A DNA stretch of 64,000 nt from Phlegmacium glaucopus (taxonomy: Eukaryota; Basidiomycota; Agaricomycetes; Agaricales; Cortinariaceae). A model generated the notes under the pieces. That model saw nothing but the letters and a program-made list of their open reading frames with translations. It was not told the origin of the DNA and did no database searches. The stretch is from NCBI GenBank assembly GCA_015039465.1, contig MU130357.1:165096-229095 (forward strand), given 5' to 3'. Made by a program: the position numbers and the translations under genes. Shown here piece by piece: positions 56,218 through 64,000 of this stretch. Position 1 is the first letter of the stretch; every line of letters begins with the position of its first letter.

Positions 56218-59200
56218 TCAAGAGAGCGGAAGAGGTCCGGGTTTAGTCGGATAACTCTGGTGGAAATCAGCAACAAGTTCGGACGCATGTCCTAGTTCAT
56301 TAGCTGGTAACCAGGAAGTTTCTTCATCGGTACCTTCATAGCCAGACCACTTGACTAGGTACAGAAGTTTGCATACACGTCGTCTGTTATCCAATTTAGA
56401 GTCCAAAATCTCGGAGACCTCAAATTCCTGCTCTCCGTCAATGATGACTGGAGGAGGCGGAGGTTGAGTATGATCCGGAATAGTGTTCGGAACGGAGGGC
56501 TCTAGCATGGAAACATGGAAGACGGGATGGACAGCACGTATGTTGTCAGGAAGACGAAGGGTCCAGGACAAAGGACCTGCCTGAGCAATAATCTCATACG
56601 GACCAAGATACTTCTCAGAGAGTTTCTTTGAAGGTCTAGTCGTACGGAAGAATTGTGCTTTGACAAAGGCTCGATCTCCAACCTTGAAGTCCGGAGGAGG
56701 AATCCGACGCTTGTCCACGGAACGTTGGTATTGTTCCTGGGAAGAAAGGATAGCTTTTCGGAGTTCCTTGTGGAGTTTGTTAAGGTCCGTAACGTACTTG
56801 TGAGCACGGGAGGAGATGAGGTCGTACTCTGGATGGATAGTGATAGCCGGATCGTAACCTTTGTTGGCGAAGAACGGAGATACACCGGTAGTGGCACTCG
56901 GAGTATTGTTGTAGGAGAATTCCGCTAAGGGGAGAAGTGAACTCCAGTTGTCTTGCTGATAGTTGCAGTAAATATGGATGTATTGTTCCAAGGTTTGGTT
57001 GACGTGTTCCGTTTGTCCGTCACCTTCCAGGTGGTATCCGGAGGTGAAGTGCAACTTCATGTCAAGGGCTTTTCCAAGGGATCTGAAGAAGTGAGATACA
57101 AACTCGGAACCACGATCGGAGGTTACATGGGACGGAACACTGTGCTTGGAAAACACGTGGATGACAAATAGTTCAGCAAGTTGAGCGGAGGTGATGGTGT
57201 CGTATGTGGGGATGAAAATGGATTGTTTCGTGAAACGGTCTACTATGACTAAGACCGCAGTGAAACCTTCGGAGTCCGGAAGGTGTTCAATGAAATCCAT
57301 GGAGATGGAGTCCCAAGGACGGGACGGAACAGGAAGTTGTCGGAGTAAGCCATATGGTTTATGACACTTGGCTTTGGACCGAGAACAGGTGGTGCAAGTC
57401 CTACAATAGTCAGTGACAAAAACACGAACACTGGGCCAAGTATATTCACGACGGATAACCGCAAGAGTTCTATTGACACCAAAATGTCTGGAGACAGGAT
57501 GGTCATGATAATAACAAAGGACACGGAGACGAAGATCTCCGGAATCTGGAACATAGATCCGTTGATCAATCCGGACGAATCCGGAAGAGTCCTTTGACCA
57601 TCTAGCATACTTTGGATTGTCTAGATCCGGTAAGTAGGACTGTGCAAGGGGATCCGTGGAAAGAGCGGAAAGAATCCCCTTGTTGAGCTCTTCGACATCC
57701 ATGGTAAAGACACCACGGAGTACAGTGGGAAGCAATGAAGTAGCTCGGAGAGAAGCGGAAAGTTGTTCGGAAGAAAAGATAGGTTTAAAATTGTGTGAAT
57801 TGACTTCACCGTAATCTTTCCCTCCCTCCTTTAGATAGAGGTCAGGACGTCGAGTCAGCGCGTCCGGTTTTGTTCCAAGACGGCCTGGGCGAAATCGAAT
57901 AACCATGTTGAATGCGGAAAGGTACTCCGACCACCAGGCTTGACGCCGGGATAAGATTTTGGTGGTCGAGAAATACTCTAGATTCTTATGGTCAGTAACC
58001 ACATCAATCGGGAAACTAGCACCTTCAAGGTAGTGACGCCAAGCTTTAAAAGCTTCAAAAATGACGAGCAACTCCTTGTCGTGAACGTCGTAATTCAATT
58101 CTGCACCGGAAAAGGTACGAGAACAATACGCGACAGGATGGATTTCTCCATCGGAATCACGGATGGAAAGGATAGCTGCTAAAGCATAGTCGGAAGCGTC
58201 AGTTTCCACAATGATAGGACAGTTAGGCTTCCAGTGTGTTAACACCGGAGCGGAAATAAAAGCCTCCTTGAGAGTCTTAAAAGCAAGGCGACAACTGTCA
58301 TCAAAAACCCACAGAATATTTTTCCAAGTGAGACGAGTCAACAGAACCACAATATCGGAATAGTTGTGGATGAAACGCCTGTAAAAATTAGCAAAACCAA
58401 GGAAGGACTGGACATCTTTGACTTTCCGAGGTTCCGGCCAGTCCTGAATGACTTGGACTTTCGCCGGATCCATAGAAAGGCCATCAGGACCGATCATGTG
58501 ACCCAGGTACTCGACGGAATCAGAGTGGAAAACACATCTCTTACCATTAGCGAAAAGATTATTATCTTGGAGCCGTCGGAGGACTTCGGAGACATGTTTG
58601 ATGTGATCTTTCTCGTTGATGGAGAAAATGAGGATGTCGTCCAGATAGATGATTACGAACACATCTAAAAGGTCAGCAAAAATAGTGTTAAGGAATCTTT
58701 GAAAACCGCCAGGGGCGTTGGTAAGTCCGAACGGCATAACGAGCCACTCGAAGGAGCCATAGCGGGTACGGAAAGCAGTCTTCCATTCGTCTCCGGCGGC
58801 AATGCGGACGAGATGGTAGGCATGCTTTAAGTCAATTTTAGTAAAGATCCCAGATTTGCGGGGAGCATCAAGTAAATTGGAAACAAGAGGTAAAGGATAC
58901 TTGTCTTTCCGAGTGATGGCATTGAGTTTTCGGAAATCAACGCAAAGCCGTAAAGACCCGTCCTTCTTCTTGATAAACAGGACGGGTGCTCCGAAAGGAG
59001 ACTTTGATGGACAGATGAAACCCATGTTTAGGTGCTCGTCAATGAACTCTCGGAGCGTACCCAACTCGGATTCGGACAGCGGATAAATCGGACCCAAAGG
59101 GGGCTTCGTGGACTCATCGATTTTGATTTTTTAAGTCATGCTCTCGATGAGCTGCTAGGGTGTTGGCTTTACCCTTTGAAAAGACGTCCAAGAATTCGTG

Positions 59201-59288
59201 GTATATTTCCGGAACACCCTCCAAGTCAGAATTGGAAGATGTGGAGGAGGCTGTCGCGGAACGGCTAGCAGCCTCGACCGGATCAATA
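56218..59288 (-). CDS. Ty3/gypsy Pol polyprotein (RT, RNase H, integrase, chromodomain), 5'-truncated with a frameshift
   Basis: The minus-strand frame of 959 codons starts at GPIYPLSESEL (59097) and ends at 56218. Reverse transcriptase motifs: DFRKLNAITRKDKYPLP, FGLTNAP and IYLDDILIFS. RNase H: ETDASDYALAA and VVTDHKNLEYF. Integrase: an H-H-C-C zinc region (HDHPVSRHFG ... CRTCTTC), catalytic D-D-E in MDFIEHLPD, TSDRGSEFVSHFF and EGDGQTEHVNQTLEQY. A C-terminal chromodomain reads LYLVKWSGYEGTDEETSWLP. Upstream of 59130 the same protein continues in the next frame (EIYHEFLDVFSKGKANTLA) because of one extra A in a run at about 59127-59132. Gag and protease are absent. The copy is therefore defective, but most of pol is open, implying recent activity. 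Chromoviral chromodomains steer integration to marked heterochromatin. Confidence 0.93.
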
Positions 59289-59844
59289 CTTTACTCTCCC
59301 CCCTTATTCCATATGGATTCCATGTGGAATGGAAATATTCCATGGATTCCACTCCATTCCATGTGGAGTCCATATGGAATATGTTTGGCCTCATCATGGA
59401 ATCCACATGGAATATATTTCAACCCATAAATAATGAACTTAAGAACTCAGAATCTAATCAAGATCTGATCAGTTCTGGTAAGATTCTGACCAGAACTGGT
59501 AAGAATCTGATCAGATCTGATCAGAACTGGTAAGAACTGGTCAGAATCTTAATTAGACACTAATTTAAGTAGAAATTCTGTACTGTCAATTTTCTTGAAT
59601 ACAAAAAGTTCAATATTATTTATCTCATTAATATAATAACATAGTAAATATTTTCGTGGCCTATAAAAAGTAAAAAGTAAAAAAATAACCCAAGTAAAAA
59701 AGTAACCCCCCCATTGGGGTGCTGTCATTGCCATGGTCATTATCAATTAAAATAGATAGAAAACCTGTAAGAGGTTCTCATTGTCATAGCAAAAAATGAG
59801 GGAGGAGGGAGAGGGGTAGCTGGTGGTCTCCTTTTTTACTGAAT

Positions 59845-60170
59845 GGTGTGGGTGTTATCGTAGGTGTATGGGTGTTGCTGGATGCGCCTGGGGGTCTTTG
59901 TATGCATCTGGGCATCGTCGTACGCGTCTGGCGGGTCTTTGTACGCATCTGGGGGGTCTGTGTACGCGTCTGGGTGGTCTTCGTACGTGTCTGGGTGTTG
60001 TTGTACGTGTGTGGGTGTAGTTGGACACATCTGGGTGACGTTGTGCACGTGTGGGTGTCGTTTGGACGTGCGTGGGTGTCGTCTGGGTGTGTGGGTGTCG
60101 TTTGGAGGCGTGTGGGTGTCATCTAGGTGTGTGGGTGTTGTTTGGATGCGTGTGGGTGTTGTCGTATGGG
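59845..60170 (+). repeat. GT-rich minisatellite
   Basis: Degenerate tandem units built on GTGTGGGTGTCGTTTGG and TGCGTCTGGG-GGTCTTTGTACGC. Irregular unit length. It encodes only shadow frames. Confidence 0.8.
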
Positions 60171-60279
60171 TTGTTCGTCGTTTGTGGTGTTCGTCGTTTG
60201 TTATTGTCGTTATTCATCGTATATGACCTATTTTAATACATTAGAAATTGATTAGAATAGAATAAAAAAAAATGGCCCC

Positions 60280-60500
60280 CCGGTGAGGGGGGTTACCGTT
60301 GCTACGTGTCGTCGTCGTCGTACACATTGTACGTCGTTGTCGTGTCGTTGTGCACGTTGTACGTCGTTGTTGTGTCATCGTACATGTTGTGTCGTCGTAC
60401 ACGTCGTACGTCGTCATCGTGTCGTTGCACACGTCGTACGTCGTCGTTGTACGCGTTGCTCATCGTTCGTGTTGTTTGCTGTTGTTTATTGTCGTTGTGC
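60280..60500 (+). repeat. CGT-rich minisatellite
   Basis: Tandem units near TGTACGTCGTTGTCGTGTCGT. It is preceded by the GC hairpin CCCCCCGGTGAGGGGGG, a layout repeated at about 60562-60660 (CCCCCCCGCCAGGGGGGG then GTCGTTGTCGTAG) and more weakly at 59706-59725. Confidence 0.8.
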
Positions 60501-60677
60501 GTCGTACATGACCTATTGTAACGTGTTAGTAGCGAATTAACATAGAATAAAATAAAATAATCCCCCCCGCCAGGGGGGGTTACCGTTGTTACATGGGAGT
60601 CGTTGTCGTAGTCGTAGTCGTGTCGTTGTTGTTGTTATCATTGCTGTTGTTGTGTAGCAAGTATTAGTATATAATAA

Positions 60678-60742
60678 AAGTCGATACAATGATCGACTTA
60701 CCTTTTTATGACCACAGACGATGCACAACATCGTCTGTGGTC
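60678..60742. other. two adjacent perfect hairpins
   Basis: AAGTCGAT/ATCGACTT (8-bp stem, 60678-60699) and GACCACAGACGATG/CATCGTCTGTGGTC (14-bp stem, 60710-60742, 5-nt loop). They lie in the core of the TIR element. Confidence 0.8.
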
Positions 60743-61247
60743 TGATCTCGTATGATGGTGGGAGAAATAAGGCATCATTGAAGTCAACAAACAATGACGA
60801 CCACATCACATGTGGTCATGTGATCGCACCCCGCAGACTGAACAAAATACATGATCCTGATAGCAACACCATATTGTAATCAAATGCTTGTACATTATAA
60901 AATTTATTTTCTTAAAATTTCAATTCTGATCAGAACTTGTGGGGGACAGTAAAGACCTTGGAATCCATATGGAATATACATGGAATCTGTGGCTTTATTC
61001 CACCTGGAATCCATGTGGAATCCATGTGGACATTCCATCATTCCATATGGAATTTGGCTGTTCCCTTGTCATTCCACATGGAATCCATACAGATTCCATA
61101 TGGAATGAAGAGCCTAAAATGGGTGGGATCTGAGCCAAAACATATTCCATATGGAATGATGGAATCCATGTGGAATCCATGTGGAATTGGGTGGATTCCA
61201 GGTGGATTCCAGGTGGATTCCATGTGGAATAAGGGGGGAGAGTAAAG

Positions 61248-62639
61248 ACCTCTCACTGTGCCAAAATCATGTTCACATCATTTTACTGTTACCTAGCTAC
61301 CAGTTATTCTCCATGCTCCTTTTATCTTATGGTGCGACTTTTTATATTTTCTCACTTAACTCCTTATGCTTCTTGATGCTATTTACTCCACACACATTGT
61401 GCTTCATTTCCCCATTTATTCCAATCACCTTTACTATAAAAAACCCATGTAACTTAGTTACAGAACAATAAGAAAGTATTTGCCTCTCTCCCCAGAGTTT
61501 AGAATTAAGTGTTGTCATCGTCTCTCTCATTGTTCGCCATCGTTTCATTGCATTTTTACTGTGAATTGCCCATACAGCGATTATACTTCATCACTGCATT
61601 GCCCCTGCATTATTTCATTGCCCTTTCATTACTTTGTCGCCACTTTGTCATGTCATCACTCCTTGTTTCACTCGTCTCATATCTCATCACCCTACCTTAG
61701 TTGGAACCTTTCTGCATACACTTGACTCAGTGTTTAGGCCACCAAAGCCCCGAGCCACATCACACCCTCAGTTGGTACAGCACCTAGCATACTGACAGTG
61801 TATCAGCAGTTTAACAACTTTGCAGACACTCGCGGATACCTCGCGGTTACCATTATTACATGCACTCTCGTCCACAGTTGTCAGTAACCCTCGCACTATC
61901 ATTTGCAAGTTCTACAATATCACCTACTCTTCACACATGTCTTGCACATCACTTATACAACCCTCATAACTATCCAGAGCACCCTCAGTCCTCTTCACAC
62001 TTTGTATTTCAACATATCTACCACTCTCACTAGCCGCAGTGGACTTAGCCATATTCACTCCTTTGCAGCCACATCTTTGCACAGCCACTATCTAATCTCG
62101 TGGTCTTTCATGGTTCACATACACATTCCTTACCTCTCCATGCATCCCTTGCATTGGTTTTATTATGGTCTGTGTTGTTTTGCAAATACTTTCTTTCATC
62201 TTTCCATATATATATTTTTATCATTCTTTCAAAACAGGAGGTAATTCAACTGACCTCTTTACTCATCATCTTTATTTTTACTTTGTCTCCTATTTCTTCA
62301 TTACTAAGCTACTGGGTCAATGTGATTTTGCATTAGCTCAAATTTTACATTACTGTTTCACATATCCGCACCTGGTTAGTTTACAACTCTTGTATTAAGT
62401 ATCTGTAGCAAGTAGGAGGCAAGGTGAACATGAGACAGCCAGAGTTTTGATCCCATAAACTTTGCAGCAACGTTCTAAGTCAATAGTCTCATTCTTTAAA
62501 CTACTTTGCGTACTTCATTATCATTCGTGAACTTCACTATCTTTGTGGCCTACTCTTCTTGCATATTTCAATACTACAAACTTCCCTTTAACTCTATTGA
62601 GGAAATCTACATTAACCCCCCAAACTATGTTACTACTTG
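61248..62639. other. AT-rich, pyrimidine-rich intergenic region
   Basis: Several short frames but no recognisable gene. The gypsy pol does not resume here. No repeats are obvious. Confidence 0.4.
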
Positions 62640-62940
62640 CAGTCTGACCCCACCGCAGGTACATCATCAGTTGTTTAGCAGGAAGCAGATCTGGTGCAGG
62701 CTGGGAAGCATGATGATGGAGCTCCTCGACCTGTTCTGTGAGCTGATGGACTGAGTTCTAAAGGGCATCGATCCGGTCTGAACTATCACCAAGAAAATAT
62801 GTGACATAGTTGAGTAGCACTGTAAGGAGACGGAAACACCAATTATAGAGAGCGATGGTTTGCGGATCAGTGAATTTGGGTTTTGACTCCAGGGCTTGTT
62901 CGACCACTGCTCGATTGTCACTGACGAGCACAGAAGGCAT
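62640..62940 (-). pseudogene. start of a retroelement gag-like ORF
   Basis: Begins with ATG at 62940, 28 nt after the inner edge of the LTR. It reads MPSVLVSDNRAVVEQALE, then TVLLNYVTYFLGDSSDRIDA and a coiled-coil-like TEQVEELHHHASQPAP. A TAG at about 62760-62758 interrupts it after DAL, where CAG (Gln) is the likely ancestor. The position right behind an LTR suggests gag, but there is no CCHC knuckle or pol, so this is the 5' end of a truncated element. Confidence 0.45.
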
Positions 62941-62968
62941 GGTGGGACTTTCAAGTGGTATTGGATTA

Positions 62969-63236
62969 TGTTGAAAACAGGGGTTGGATTAAAGAACAAA
63001 AGCTTGACTGGTTGCTAGACACACAGCAGGAACTAGTGAGAGCGGGGATACGCAATGTATTGGTTTAATCCAATAAGGGTTACTGCCCCCAAGAGACTAG
63101 AATATATACAAAAGTACAATGAGGCTGTGTATTAAGGCAGTGCTACAAGGACATTCCGCTATTGGTCAGTATCCAGCTGGCTCATGATGATGCAATATGG
63201 TGCAATAACAATGTGATTAGATCAAATATTCCAACA
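62969..63236 (-). mobile_element. LTR, second family (5' LTR of a truncated element)
   Basis: 268 bp with TGTTG...CAACA ends. On the minus strand it starts TGTTGGAATATTTG and is followed by a short leader and the gag-like ATG at 62940. No partner LTR is found in the window, and a target duplication cannot be tested. Confidence 0.55.
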
Positions 63237-63493
63237 CATTGTGTTCAGTTTACCTCCTCTAAACTAAACATGCATTTGGTTTAGCATTGGTTCCATTCAG
63301 AACCAAACTGCAGCAACACTAATCTTGTAAAACACCTTGCTCCAGTTCATGCAAGACCAGACATATGCACAAAAAATATGCTTTAGAAAACTATAGGCTT
63401 CACAAATTCCAATATATAAAACTACACTGCTAACTCAGAATGTGCTGGAAACAAATTATTTATGTATTCAAAGAAGAGAAATATGAAACTTAC

Positions 63494-64000
63494 ACAGAAG
63501 ATTACTGATAATGTCATTTTTAAAATTGATAAGGTCGCCATTGGATGGGGAATGCTGACTGGTGAACCAATTATCCATCTCATATGATGTGAAATGTTTA
63601 TTCATATTCATAGTTGAATATAAGTCCAATGCCTTCTGGAAACCTTGTTGGGTTGAATATCCCCCCTGCACATGCCAGAAGGAATTCTCCAGACAGATGA
63701 GGATTGCTATCCATTAATAGTAAGAAATAAAAATAGAATGTAAAGCAAGGTATAAGCCAAACCTGCAAAAGCATGCAATGTGAGCTTCTGTATGAAATTT
63801 GAGTGAACCAAGAAAAAATGAGAAAAAATTTATATACCTTATAGTAAACACCTACATATGGCAAGAGACTGCTTGCCTTTCCAATGAAGTTTGTTTTCAG
63901 TAGGTGGATAAAAGTGTAAAAAAAAAAAGTGGCCTACAACCTATTCAGATTAAAATGTTAGCAATTGAAATTGAGGTCAGAACATCCACAGCAACTCACA
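63494..64000 (-). CDS. partial unknown gene, spliced, running off the window
   Basis: The minus-strand exon 63706-63494, bounded by a TAG acceptor and a GTAAGT donor, reads ILICLENSFWHVQGGYSTQQ, then ALDLYSTMNMNKHFTSYEMD and SNGDLINFKNDI. Upstream a piece reads NFIGKASSLLPYV before another intron. The reading is protein-like and splice sites are good, but I recognise no family. It could belong to the flanking mobile DNA. Confidence 0.35.

Larger units (their letters stand above)
54361..59288 (-). mobile_element. Ty3/gypsy chromovirus, 5'-truncated, carrying an antisense gene
   Basis: In element order (minus strand): truncated start at 59288, reverse transcriptase, RNase H, integrase and chromodomain (ending 56218), an antisense plus-strand gene (55062-56052), a polypurine tract, and the 3' LTR (54361-54921). 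Gag, protease and the 5' LTR are missing. The break coincides exactly with the start of the TIR element at 59289. Confidence 0.75.
59289..61247. mobile_element. 1.96-kb non-coding TIR element with palindrome-rich ends
   Basis: The termini are inverted repeats: CTTTACTCTCCCCCCTTATT at the left and its complement at the right (AAGGGGGGAGAGTAAAG). Both end zones (59304-59415 and 60957-61230) are filled with ATTCCATATGGAAT and ATTCCACATGGAAT-type palindromes. No target duplication is visible (left flank GATCAATA, right flank ACCTCTCA). The left flank is gypsy pol and the right flank is not, so the insertion was accompanied by deletion or the junction is secondary. The core holds minisatellites and hairpins and no gene. 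Confidence 0.65.

Noticed and set aside
59198..60236. Plus-strand frames in the TIR element
   Set aside because: They translate palindromes and minisatellites (repeated W-N-P-Y-G-I and V-R-V-W patterns) and do not look like proteins.
1..64000. CRISPR arrays or bacterial-type operons
   Set aside because: Genes are intron-rich and fungal. The tandem repeats found are coding TPRs or minisatellites without spacer structure.

Overview
The window looks like an intron-dense basidiomycete genome, most likely an Agaricomycete mushroom-forming fungus. The evidence is the very short GT-AG introns (about 45-75 nt) with CTAAC/CTAAT-like branch sites, a class I hydrophobin, an NB-ARC/TPR NLR, a DUF6532 gene, a Plavaka-like transposase relic, chromodomain Ty3/gypsy retroelements and a basidiomycete-type P450. 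Exon structures were worked out by hand from splice signals and reading-frame closure. No alignment was run.

Layout. 1-5.1 kb: three partial copies of a segment carrying a BTB/POZ gene, interleaved with TRAPPC2 (sedlin, minus strand). 5.2-5.9 kb: ribosomal protein eL27 (minus). 7.3-8.7 kb: an unrecognised minus-strand gene in pieces. 8.9-12.4 kb: a complete seven-exon NLR with NB-ARC and nine nearly identical TPR units. 12.7-15.05 kb: solo LTRs. 17.0-17.7 kb: class I hydrophobin (minus). 20.5-21.1 kb: RNA polymerase II subunit RPB9. 21.7-23.8 kb: a monocarboxylate-type MFS transporter. 24.5-25.2 kb: a conserved hypothetical gene (minus). 25.7-28.7 kb: chromatin assembly factor CAC2. 29.3-31.4 kb: FG nucleoporin NUP57/NUP54. 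31.9-37.5 kb: VWA8, a large AAA+/VWA protein.

From about 35.4 to 50.6 kb there is a tandem segmental duplication. Unit 1 holds the VWA8 3' end plus a P450 gene, with an assembly gap of Ns. Unit 2 holds a VWA8 3' pseudogene and a broken P450 copy with a solo LTR in an intron. A third short remnant follows. Comparing the units exposes two MITE-like insertions with matching empty sites and target duplications of about 8 bp.

The right quarter is a transposon graveyard. It holds a DUF6532 pseudogene with several TGA stops, a truncated Plavaka-like transposase, and a 5'-truncated Ty3/gypsy chromovirus. That chromovirus carries a spliced antisense gene, for a Cys-rich coiled-coil protein, between pol and its 3' LTR. 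Next to it is a 2-kb terminal-inverted-repeat element packed with ATTCCATATGGAAT-like palindromes, GC hairpins and minisatellites. The start of another LTR element and a partial unknown gene close the window.

The housekeeping genes (TRAPPC2, eL27, RPB9, CAC2, NUP57, VWA8) look intact and unrelated in pathway. The accessory interest lies in the NLR, the duplicated P450 block and the retroelement with an antisense gene.
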